37,003 nt of DNA, taken from contig JAILHP010000032.1 of assembly GCA_024695705.1 (NCBI GenBank), positions 1 to 37,003 of the forward strand, in the 5' to 3' direction. Every line of letters starts with the position of its first letter. Within the stretch, counting starts at the first letter, position 1. The stretch comes from Prevotella sp. GTDB lineage: Bacteria > Bacteroidota > Bacteroidia > Bacteroidales > Bacteroidaceae. Positions 30,460 to 37,003 of the stretch are shown one piece after another. The notes below the pieces were generated by a model, which had not been told where the DNA came from, did not search any database, and saw only the letters and a list, made by a program, of their open reading frames with translations. The position numbers were made by a program, and so were the translations under genes.

Positions 30460-32348
30460 AGAAGTGGACGATTGAGGACTCTAAGGAGCTCTACAACATC
30501 AATGGCTGGGGCACCAGCTATTTCGGCATCAACGAACAGGGCAACGTCTTTGTGACGCCCTGCAAGGACGGTACGCAGATTGATATCCGCGAAGTGATGG
30601 ACGAGTTGGCATTGCGCGACGTACAGTCGCCTGTGCTGCTGCGTTTCCCCGACATTCTCGACAACCGCATCGAAAAGACGTGGAGCTGCTTCAAGAAGGC
30701 GGCCAAGGAATACGAGTACAAGGCCGACAACTACGTCGTCTATCCCATCAAGGTCAACCAGATGCAGCCCGTGGTAGAGGAGATCATCTCCCACGGACGT
30801 AAGTTCAACCTCGGACTGGAAGCCGGTTCCAAGCCTGAGCTGCACGCCGTCATCGCCATGCAGTGCCAGAGCGACAGCATCATCATCTGCAACGGCTACA
30901 AGGACCAGAGCTACATTGAGCTGGCCCTGCTGGCACAGAAGATGGGCAAGCAGATCTTCATCGTCGTTGAGAAGATGAACGAGCTGGAGCTCATTGCCAA
31001 GGAGGCCAAGAAGCTGAAGGTACGTCCTAACATCGGCATCCGCATCAAGCTGGCCAGCTCGGGCAGCGGCAAGTGGGAAGAGAGTGGCGGCGACGCCTCG
31101 AAGTTCGGACTCACCAGTGCCCAGTTGCTCGAAGCCCTCGAGCTGCTCGACAAGAACGACATGCGCGACTGCCTGCGCCTCATCCATTTCCACATCGGTT
31201 CCCAGATTACGAAGATTCGTCGCATACAGACCGCCCTGCGCGAAGCCTCCATGTTCTACATCCAGCTGCACAAGATGGGCTACAACGTCGATTTCGTGGA
31301 CTGCGGCGGCGGACTGGGCGTTGACTACGACGGCACCCGATCCCCGTCGAGCGAGAGTTCCGTCAACTACTCCATTCAGGAGTACGTCAACGACTGTATC
31401 TACACCTTCGTGGATGCAGCCAACAAGAACAACCTTCCCCACCCCAACATCATTACCGAGAGCGGTCGCTCGCTGGCCGCCCACCACTCCGTGCTCGTCA
31501 TCGACGTGCTGGAAACGGCTTCGCTGCCTGAGATGGACGAGGAGTTTGAGCCCGACGAGAGTTCCCACCAGCTGGTGAAAGACCTCTACGAGATTTGGGA
31601 CAATCTCTCACCCCGTAACATCCTGGAAGACTGGCACGACGCAGAGCAGATACGCGAAGAGGTGCTCAACCTCTTTGCCCACGGCATTGTGGACCTCAAG
31701 ACGCGTGCCGAGATAGAGGCCATGTACTGGAGCGTCTGCCACGAAATCAATGCTCTGGCCAAGAACCTGAAGCACGTGCCTGAGGAGCTGATGAACATCG
31801 ACAAGCTGCTGGCCGACAAGTATTTCTGTAACTTCTCACTCTTCCAGAGCCTCAGCGACTCATGGGCCATCGACCAGCTCTTCCCCATCATGCCTGTACA
31901 GCGACTCAACGAGCGGCCAACGCGCAACGCCACGCTGCAGGACATCACCTGCGACTCTGACGGAAAGATTACCAACTTCGTCACTAACCGGCACAACTCC
32001 CACTCGCTGCCCGTTCATGCCCTGAAGAAGAACGAGCCCTACTATCTGGGCGTCTTCCTCGTAGGAGCCTATCAGGAGATACTCGGCGACATGCACAACC
32101 TTTTTGGTGACACCACCGCCGTGCATATCTCCGTGAAGGACAATGGCTACCACATTGACCAGATTATCGACGGCGAGACAGTTGCCGAAGTGCTGGAATA
32201 TGTGCAGTATGAGCCCAAGAAACTCGTGCGTCAGCTGGAAATCTGGGTTGCCAAGAGCGTCAAGCAGGGTAAGATTTCCCTTGAGGAGGGTAAGGAGTTC
32301 CTCAGCAACTACCGCAGCGGCCTCTACGGCTACACCTATCTGGAGTGA
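30456..32348 (+). CDS. speA: Biosynthetic arginine decarboxylase
   Basis: The 630-aa PLP enzyme converts arginine to agmatine, the first step of polyamine synthesis in many Bacteroidetes. The N-terminal WGTSYFGINEQGNV, the PLP Lys in VVYPIKVNQMQPVVEEI near residue 105, GLEAGSKPEL, the IHFHIGSQI motif and VDCGGGLGVDYDG are all characteristic. The C-terminal half (ESGRSLAAHHSV, FCNFSLFQS, LFGDTTAVHI) completes the usual length. It overlaps aroK by ATGA. It ends the plus-strand unit and converges on an outer-membrane protein gene. Confidence 0.97.
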   Translation: MKKWTIEDSKELYNINGWGTSYFGINEQGNVFVTPCKDGTQIDIREVMDELALRDVQSPVLLRFPDILDNRIEKTWSCFKKAAKEYEYKADNYVVYPIKVNQMQPVVEEIISHGRKFNLGLEAGSKPELHAVIAMQCQSDSIIICNGYKDQSYIELALLAQKMGKQIFIVVEKMNELELIAKEAKKLKVRPNIGIRIKLASSGSGKWEESGGDASKFGLTSAQLLEALELLDKNDMRDCLRLIHFHIGSQITKIRRIQTALREASMFYIQLHKMGYNVDFVDCGGGLGVDYDGTRSPSSESSVNYSIQEYVNDCIYTFVDAANKNNLPHPNIITESGRSLAAHHSVLVIDVLETASLPEMDEEFEPDESSHQLVKDLYEIWDNLSPRNILEDWHDAEQIREEVLNLFAHGIVDLKTRAEIEAMYWSVCHEINALAKNLKHVPEELMNIDKLLADKYFCNFSLFQSLSDSWAIDQLFPIMPVQRLNERPTRNATLQDITCDSDGKITNFVTNRHNSHSLPVHALKKNEPYYLGVFLVGAYQEILGDMHNLFGDTTAVHISVKDNGYHIDQIIDGETVAEVLEYVQYEPKKLVRQLEIWVAKSVKQGKISLEEGKEFLSNYRSGLYGYTYLE

Positions 32349-32455
32349 GGAAACGGGTCGGTTCTTTGACCTAAAGCTACAAAGCGGCCGCTCGACCTTG
32401 GTCGTTCTTGCTACCGTAGAGACACAAGAAGACCGAGTGCTTTTGTGCACTTGGC
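32349..32455. other. Convergent intergenic region with hairpins
   Basis: The 107 bases between speA and a minus-strand gene contain CGACC-TT-GGTCG (32393-32404) and AGTGC-TTTTGT-GCACT (32436-32451). They may end transcription from either side, but no clean T-run follows. Confidence 0.4.
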
Positions 32456-33100
32456 CTACAGTTCATAGCTGACTCCCATAGAAAAGGTGCAGAGGTTACA
32501 TAAATCCTGCCGTCCACCAATCATCCTCTTTTTCAAGAAACTAAAGTCAATGCTCATAAATAAACTTGCTTGTTTGAATTTTAATGCATTGATTAATTGT
32601 CCTCCAACATCGCAACGAGGGAAATTACCATCTTTGAAAATGTTGCGATGACCATCTACTGGAAAGCCCTCGAAATAATACAAGTCTTTGGGGACTTTCA
32701 TTGATTCACTAATACCGTAGGCTACATATAATCCACAACCGAACATATAGCTAAACTTGCTTTCAGGAGCGAAATTGTAATAAATGTTGACAGGAACAAC
32801 CAGATAATTGGCATCAACTATTATTCGGTAGTATTCATCATTATACTGCATGCCTTTACTGGCGTACTGTAATCCTATCAGAACATTAAAATGTTCCTGA
32901 TGATCAATGGGCAATCTCACGCCTCCGCCTACCAACAAACCTGTATGACTGTCATTAAAAGAGTCGCTGTTTGGCATGGTTACCAATAATCCTATAGCGG
33001 CATAAGGATGGAAGAGCCGTTTCTTAGGCTGTACGTCTTGCGCCAAGGCATGAACACAAGGCCATAGTAATAAAATGAACATGACGAGACGATGCTGCAT
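32456..33100 (-). CDS. Outer-membrane beta-barrel protein, PorT-like
   Basis: The 214-aa protein has a signal peptide (MQHRLVMFILLLWPCVHALA) and strand-rich alternating segments (YAAIGLLVTMP, LLVGGGVRLPI, NVLIGLQYASKGMQY, YLVVPVNIYYNF, SYMFGCGLYVAYG) ending FSMGVSYEL. This matches the small outer-membrane barrels common in Bacteroidetes; the final aromatic/Leu end fits barrel insertion. Specific function is unknown. It follows the lipoprotein gene by three bases, so the pair is probably one unit. Base use looks AT-richer than in the genes to the left. Confidence 0.78.
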   Translation of the reverse strand: MQHRLVMFILLLWPCVHALAQDVQPKKRLFHPYAAIGLLVTMPNSDSFNDSHTGLLVGGGVRLPIDHQEHFNVLIGLQYASKGMQYNDEYYRIIVDANYLVVPVNIYYNFAPESKFSYMFGCGLYVAYGISESMKVPKDLYYFEGFPVDGHRNIFKDGNFPRCDVGGQLINALKFKQASLFMSIDFSFLKKRMIGGRQDLCNLCTFSMGVSYEL

Positions 33101-33103
33101 GGC

Positions 33104-33646
33104 TTATTCCTCCTCAGGTTTGAAACCCAGCCAATGAGCATTTAGTTCATAATCTGACATTGGCTCATAATAATTTAATACATAAACAGAGAAATCACCT
33201 AACCTTTCAATGGTTCTCAATTGCCAATTGGAAATGGAGATTATTTGCATGTAATTTGCAATGGATGATTCTACAAGGTTTTCACGCGGATTATATACAT
33301 ATTTGTCTGCAACCAGCAGGTTACGGTCTTTTTCGTAGATGAACTGCCACAGGGAGTCTTTGCTGAAGTATAAGTCAATAGGTCCGCTGCCATCAGCCGT
33401 CCAACGGAATTCATCTAACCGGCCCATCTCATTGAATAATTGAGTTTTTGTACAATGCCATCCCTTACCAACGATTTGGTCATTGAAGACGGAGTCAGAG
33501 ATGGTCGTAATGGCTTTGAGAATAGGTTTTCCAGATTGATCCATTTGGAAAAACTCATCATTTTCTTGTTCGCACGTTGTTGCCAGCAATGGCAGCATAA
33601 ACAGGAATAGGAACAGGACATTCCGGTAATAAACAGTTTTCTTCAT
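33104..33646 (-). CDS. Lipoprotein of unknown function
   Basis: The start MKKTVYYRN at 33646 gives 180 aa; the ORF track adds 13 residues. The signal ends MLPLLATTCEQEND, so Cys is the probable lipid anchor. The mature part (KGWHCTKTQLFNEMGRLDEF, LYFSKDSLWQFIYEKDRNL, LVADKYVYNPRENL, ISISNWQLRTIERLGDF) resembles small lipocalin-like or extracellular beta domains but I cannot name a family. It pairs with the barrel protein gene downstream. No clear promoter is seen upstream, and the IS110 element lies behind it. Confidence 0.75.
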   Translation of the reverse strand: MKKTVYYRNVLFLFLFMLPLLATTCEQENDEFFQMDQSGKPILKAITTISDSVFNDQIVGKGWHCTKTQLFNEMGRLDEFRWTADGSGPIDLYFSKDSLWQFIYEKDRNLLVADKYVYNPRENLVESSIANYMQIISISNWQLRTIERLGDFSVYVLNYYEPMSDYELNAHWLGFKPEEE

Positions 33647-33902
33647 ATTTATATTAGTTACTATGTTTGCAGACGGAAACACCAAACTGCCAATAGGAGA
33701 TAGTCCTTAAGGCAGAGAAATATTCCGCACCGTGAGGTGCAGAGAACCTCTTCGCTACGCTTCGAGAACCTCTCCATCTCACGTTGCGTGAAAAGGGGCT
33801 TCGCGAAGAAAAGAGGCAAAAAAGTTGGTACGTTAATAATTGGATTGTATTTTTGTAGGTGCTAACAAACAACATACAATAACCAACTAAAAGCGTACCA
33901 GT
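33647..33902. other. Intergenic region upstream of the IS110 transposase
   Basis: The 256 bases hold several hairpins: GCACC-GTGA-GGTGC, a repeated GAGAACCTC, TCACG-TT-CGTGA and CTTCGCGAAG. They also hold a forward TATGTTTG box at 33662-33669 and the transposase promoter. The left end of the insertion element probably lies here but cannot be fixed from the sequence alone. Confidence 0.5.
33825..33855 (+). promoter_or_regulatory. Promoter of the IS110 transposase
   Basis: TTGG (33825-33828), 19 bases, TATTTTTG (33848-33855), 47 bases before the start. GTTGGTACG beside the -33 element is partly mirrored by AACCAACT and CGTACC just before the gene. Confidence 0.55.
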
Positions 33903-34976
33903 ATGCAAAGGAACAAAATTTCTTTCAAAGGACAAAAGATTTTCATCGGAATTGATGTCCATGACAAGACTTGGGATGTGGCAATAGCTCCCGAAGTAGG
34001 GATAGTGAAGAGGCACCCTCAAAAAGCCTCTGCGAAAGAGCTCTTTGACTTTCTGAAGAAACATTACCCGGATGGGGATTATCTGGCTGTCTATGAAACA
34101 GGTTTCAGCGGTTTCTCCACCTACTATGCTCTGAAGGAGGTTGGAATTGAGTGTATAGTAATTCACGCTGCCGATGTTCCGACAACACAGTATGAGGAGG
34201 TGATGAAGACGGACAAGATTGATTCTGTTAAGCTGGTGAGGTCACTGAAGGCTGGTTTGCTGAAAGGCATCTACATCAGAGAAAAGCAGAATATTGATGA
34301 CCGTTCTGTTGTACGCATCCGCAAGACTATACAGAGGCAGCTCTGTGGATATAAAGCTAGAGTCAAGCACATGTTGCATTGTCATGGGGTGGAATATCCG
34401 GAGCGTTTTGAAAAGAAGCAAACTCACTGGTCAAGGGCATTTATCACATGGTTGTTGAATGATGTGAAGTTGATGTCTGACACCCGTACCTCGCTTGATC
34501 TGCTCATAAGGCAGGTTGAAGTTATCAGAGGAACGATGCTTCAGGCAACGAATGAGTTGCGTCGACTATGTCATGAAGATAGGTATAAGCGCAAATACGA
34601 ACTAATAACCTCTGTGCCAGGAATTGGAACTATCGTGGGTATGACCATTCTTACCGAAGTCTATGACGTAAGGCGTTTTCATAACGAGAATGAGTTTGCC
34701 GCATACCTCGGTTTGATTCCCACAAGTCATAGCAGCGGTGCAAAGACTGTCCATGGCGAGAAGACTTTCAGGGGTAACAGACAAATCGGTCCGATGATCA
34801 TCGAAACGGCTTGGATAGCAATCTGCAGGGACCCTGGGCTTGGAGCACAGTACCTGAATTACAAGAAAAGGATGGAACCACAGGAGGCGATAGTGAGAAT
34901 AGCGCGCAAACTGTCGAACATCATCTTCTCGGTTCTAAAGAATGATAAAGAATATGTACCATATACGGGTAAATAA
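33903..34976 (+). CDS. IS110-family transposase (DEDD recombinase)
   Basis: The 357-aa protein has the two IS110 domains. The N-terminal RuvC-like DEDD domain shows IGIDVHDKTWDVAI, YLAVYETGFSGF and KTDKIDSVKLV, giving the four acidic residues. The C-terminal Transposase_20 domain shows LITSVPGIGTIVGMTILTEV and LGLIPTSHSSGAKTVHGEK, including the Ser region used for DNA cleavage in this family. Both domains are intact and uninterrupted, so the element may be active. IS110 recombinases are guided by an element-encoded non-coding RNA that pairs with donor and target DNA. Confidence 0.95.
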   Translation: MQRNKISFKGQKIFIGIDVHDKTWDVAIAPEVGIVKRHPQKASAKELFDFLKKHYPDGDYLAVYETGFSGFSTYYALKEVGIECIVIHAADVPTTQYEEVMKTDKIDSVKLVRSLKAGLLKGIYIREKQNIDDRSVVRIRKTIQRQLCGYKARVKHMLHCHGVEYPERFEKKQTHWSRAFITWLLNDVKLMSDTRTSLDLLIRQVEVIRGTMLQATNELRRLCHEDRYKRKYELITSVPGIGTIVGMTILTEVYDVRRFHNENEFAAYLGLIPTSHSSGAKTVHGEKTFRGNRQIGPMIIETAWIAICRDPGLGAQYLNYKKRMEPQEAIVRIARKLSNIIFSVLKNDKEYVPYTGK

Positions 34977-35260
34977 AATACGGACTAATAGACAACTTCA
35001 CAAAGACGACTCCTGCGTTGTACTGATGGGCTTATAAGCGTCATCTCAAATTAGATTGTTGCGTCTTACTATATATTCTGAAGAAGTAAATTGATGGGCG
35101 GCCACCTGTTGCCGTTTTATCTCATAGAAGTTTGTCTGGTAGGTCTGTTGTCGACAGTCTTTCAGTACCCAGCGTTAGACGTTGGGTTGAAAGCTACGAC
35201 TTCTTCAAAAAGTCATCGTACTAATGGACTTCACGCTAAGTGATTGATACATAACAGTTA
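34977..35260 (+). ncRNA. Candidate IS110 guide (bridge/seek) RNA region
   Basis: No gene is seen for over 400 bases after the transposase (34977-35385). The first part is highly structured. 35159-35193 folds into CTTTCA-GT-ACCCAGCGT-TAG-ACGTTGGGT-TGAAAG, a 15-base-pair stem with one bulge, and GACTT-CTTCAAA-AAGTC follows. TACTRATGGRCTT occurs at 35021 (preceded by TTG) and again at 35219, with a related TTGATGGGC at 35092. Structured RNA with repeats of this kind is expected for the guide RNA, but the exact ends and pairing loops are not established. Confidence 0.35.
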
Positions 35261-35385
35261 ATAAACAATAAATATTTTCCAATTATTTGGAAAGCAACAT
35301 AGAAGTACAACGATCACTCCGTGACATTACTCATCGAGAAAATACAAAGATATAATTACCGATATTCAAATTTTTTTTATATAAA
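35261..35385. other. AT-rich intergenic region before the small membrane ORF
   Basis: It contains the hairpin TTTCCAA-TTAT-TTGGAAA (35276-35293) and a run of T residues near 35371. No TAnnTTTG promoter is evident on the plus strand. Confidence 0.4.
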
Positions 35386-35505
35386 ATGAACAACAACGAA
35401 AACACAAAACGAACCATCATCGCCTTAACCATCAAGTTCCTCCTCGCTATCCTGGCAGTAGGACTCCTCGCTTTTGTGCTATATCTCTATGTAGCTCCAG
35501 TATAA
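35386..35505 (+). CDS. Small membrane protein of 39 residues
   Basis: This ORF is below the track cut-off. MNNNENTKR is a polar start, followed by one strong transmembrane helix (AILAVGLLAFVLYLYVAP) and a stop. The preceding IIALTIKFLL could extend the helix. The polar-positive N-terminus predicts the N-terminus inside. It stands alone 107 bases before the UDP-glucose dehydrogenase gene, with AT-rich sequence before it as is usual for starts in this phylum. It may be a real small protein accompanying the polysaccharide locus, or chance; I give it moderate weight. Confidence 0.45.
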   Translation: MNNNENTKRTIIALTIKFLLAILAVGLLAFVLYLYVAPV

Positions 35506-35578
35506 AATAGATCCTTTAAATGGATTAGATAGTTTAGGTAATTACCAATAATTATTACTATTTTTTTATTGTATAGCG

Positions 35579-35606
35579 GTTATTGGTTATTGTTTAAAGG
35601 TTATTG
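35579..35606. repeat. Heptamer array before the UDP-glucose dehydrogenase gene
   Basis: GTTATTG, GTTATTG, TTTAAAG, GTTATTG end six bases before the start codon and so would form the leader of the message. Confidence 0.75.
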
Positions 35607-35612
35607 TATATC

Positions 35613-37003
35613 ATGCGTGACTTCAAAGACATAAAAATCGCTGTGGCAGGCACTGGTTATGTAGGCCTGTCAATTGCTACCTTATTATCACAGCACCACC
35701 AGGTGACGGCAGTGGATGTCATCCCTGAGAAGGTGGATATGCTGAACAAGAAACAGTCGCCCATCCAGGACGAGTATATTGAGAAATACCTTCGGGAGAA
35801 AGATCTGCATCTTACGGCGACCCTCGATGGTGCCGCTGCCTATCAGGATGCTGACTATGTAATTATCGCTGCTCCCACGAACTATGACCCTGTAAAGAAC
35901 TTCTTCGATACCCATCATATCGAGGATGTCATAGACTTGGTAATCAGTGTAAACCCCGATGCAGTGATGGTCATCAAGAGTACCATTCCTGTGGGCTACT
36001 GCCGTAACCTCTATGTACGCTATGCCCTGAAGTTCGCCTCGACACCAGAGCTGAAGGACAAGAAGTTCAACCTGCTGTTCTCTCCGGAGTTTCTGCGTGA
36101 GAGTAAGGCCCTCTATGACAACCTTTATCCCAGTCGCATCATTGTGGGTTATCCCAAAAAGATTGATAACCCGGAATTCGCTGAGGAGAATGCTGCCATC
36201 CAGGCTTTCGGAAATCCTGAAGCAGAACAATACGCCCATACCTTCGCTGATCTCCTCCTAGAAGGTGCCATCGGCCCCCAAGGAAGCGAAGACAAAACAA
36301 GTGCGGAAGCAAATTCTTCATTCTTCACTCTTCATTCTTCATTAAAGAAAGGCATTCCTGTTCTCTTCATGGGTCTGAAGGAGGCCGAGGCTGTCAAGCT
36401 CTTTGCGAATACCTATCTGGCACTGCGTGTGAGCTATTTCAATGAGCTGGACACCTATAGTGAGGTAAAGGGTTTGGATACGAAGAGTATCATTCGTGGC
36501 GTAAGCCTCGATCCTCGTGTAGGAGATTACTATAACAACCCTAGCTTCGGTTATGGCGGCTACTGTCTGCCGAAAGATACGAAGCAGCTACTGGCTAACT
36601 ATAGCCACGTGCCCCAGAACATGATGACGGCCATCGTGGAGAGTAATCGTACGCGTAAGGACTTCATTGCGGATCAGGTGCTACGCAAAGCTGGTTATTA
36701 TGACTATACCTCACACAACCAATATGCAGCAGAGGAGAAAGAAGTGACGATAGGCATCTATCGTCTGACGATGAAGAGTAACTCTGATAATTTCCGTCAG
36801 TCGAGTATCCAGGGTGTGATGAAGCGTATCAAGGCGAAGGGGGCACGTCTCATCATCTTCGAACCTACCTTGAAAGAGGGTACGACATTCTTCGGCAGTC
36901 TGGTGGTTAACGACTTAGAGAAGTTCAAGTCACAGAGTGATGCCATCATCGCCAACCGTTATGATGCCTGTCTCTCTGACGTTGAAGACAAGGTATATAC
37001 CCG
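35613..37003 (+). CDS. ugd: UDP-glucose 6-dehydrogenase (partial at right edge)
   Basis: At least 463 residues are visible; the gene continues past the window and is therefore missing from the ORF track. The enzyme oxidises UDP-glucose to UDP-glucuronate with NAD, supplying capsule or exopolysaccharide synthesis. The NAD fold opens [46 protein letters not shown] and [20 protein letters not shown] follow; and the catalytic Cys is in [14 protein letters not shown] near residue 315. An in-frame insert of about 20 residues ([16 protein letters not shown]) derives from a header plus heptamer array. The related UDP-mannose-type dehydrogenases share these motifs, so a different UDP-sugar cannot be excluded. 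Confidence 0.92.
   Translation, partial: MRDFKDIKIAVAGTGYVGLSIATLLSQHHQVTAVDVIPEKVDMLNKKQSPIQDEYIEKYLREKDLHLTATLDGAAAYQDADYVIIAAPTNYDPVKNFFDTHHIEDVIDLVISVNPDAVMVIKSTIPVGYCRNLYVRYALKFASTPELKDKKFNLLFSPEFLRESKALYDNLYPSRIIVGYPKKIDNPEFAEENAAIQAFGNPEAEQYAHTFADLLLEGAIGPQGSEDKTSAEANSSFFTLHSSLKKGIPVLFMGLKEAEAVKLFANTYLALRVSYFNELDTYSEVKGLDTKSIIRGVSLDPRVGDYYNNPSFGYGGYCLPKDTKQLLANYSHVPQNMMTAIVESNRTRKDFIADQVLRKAGYYDYTSHNQYAAEEKEVTIGIYRLTMKSNSDNFRQSSIQGVMKRIKAKGARLIIFEPTLKEGTTFFGSLVVNDLEKFKSQSDAIIANRYDACLSDVEDKVYT
36304..36347. repeat. Header plus heptamer array inside ugd
   Basis: GCGGAAGCAAA is followed by ATTCTTC, ATTCTTC, ACTCTTC, ATTCTTC, ATTAAAG. It is strikingly similar to the intergenic element at 14393-14437, yet here it is read in frame within an enzyme. 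Confidence 0.9.

Larger units (their letters stand above)
33700..35250 (+). mobile_element. IS110-family insertion sequence (ends approximate)
   Basis: A full-length DEDD transposase is flanked by non-coding sequence, about 280 bases of it downstream. IS110 elements lack conventional terminal inverted repeats and target duplications, so both limits given are rough guesses. The longer non-coding part lies after the gene, as in the IS1111-type branch. The AT-richer surroundings suggest the element sits in an accessory stretch. Confidence 0.6.

Noticed and set aside
30417-31568. 383-aa minus-strand ORF across speA
   Set aside because: Shadow of speA; low-complexity Val/Leu/Asp-rich translation typical of an opposite frame.

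Overview
The window reads as a chromosomal segment of a Bacteroidetes bacterium, most likely Prevotella or a close relative (inference). The evidence is: many promoters of the Bacteroidetes sigma type (TTTG, about 19-20 bases, then TAnnTTTG), little sign of Shine-Dalgarno sequences, several families typical of the group (DUF2851, a two-copy signal peptidase I arrangement, TPR-AraC and membrane-AraC regulators, secreted esterases and a GH2 enzyme), and the topA-aroK-speA gene order.

Layout. 1-103 is the start of a secreted, probably endonuclease I-like gene cut by the left edge. 221-4776 (minus) is a three-gene unit: a GTG-started lipoprotein, a 675-aa secreted protein of unknown function and a TPR/transmembrane/AraC regulator. 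4912-8050 (minus) holds dusB, dprA, a thioesterase and a secreted unknown. 8257-9555 (plus) is a DUF2851 protein. 9564-12981 (minus) runs dapB, lepB, a catalytically dead lepB-like gene and a WbqC-like gene. 13133-14233 (minus) and 14483-16048 (plus) are divergent secreted esterases; the second is followed by a PfkB sugar kinase, an FprA flavodiiron protein, a LOG-family protein and a DEAD-box RNA helicase. A candidate small RNA follows at about 20911-20980. 20978-24649 (minus) holds a membrane AraC regulator and a GH2 glycosidase, divergent from a sialate O-acetylesterase, a NUDIX hydrolase and a lipoprotein (24972-27494, plus). 27599-32348 (plus) is the overlapping topA-aroK-speA unit. 32456-35610 looks AT-richer and accessory: an outer-membrane barrel protein, a lipoprotein, a full-length IS110-family transposase with a long structured non-coding downstream region, and a 39-aa membrane peptide. 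The window ends inside a UDP-glucose dehydrogenase gene, which may open a surface-polysaccharide locus.

The most unusual content lies between and inside the genes. (1) Degenerate arrays with a strict 7-base period occur at least fifteen times. They lie in intergenic regions, at gene junctions where they supply start and stop codons, and in frame inside conserved genes (topA, dapB, ugd, the helicase, wbqC, the second lepB, the end of dusB). Five of them follow a shared header resembling GCGGCAGCAAA. (2) A divergent promoter module of about 180-200 bases is present three times, each copy between divergent genes; one promoter in each copy carries a perfect CCAAAA-N3-TTTTGG dyad over its -33 element. 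(3) Perfect palindromes lie in frame in the second lepB and in the flavodiiron protein gene. (4) There is a promoter-hairpin-T-tract small RNA candidate. (5) The IS110 element has a downstream region that could encode its guide (bridge/seek) RNA.

All calls come from reading the sequence; no database search, folding program or composition calculation was run.
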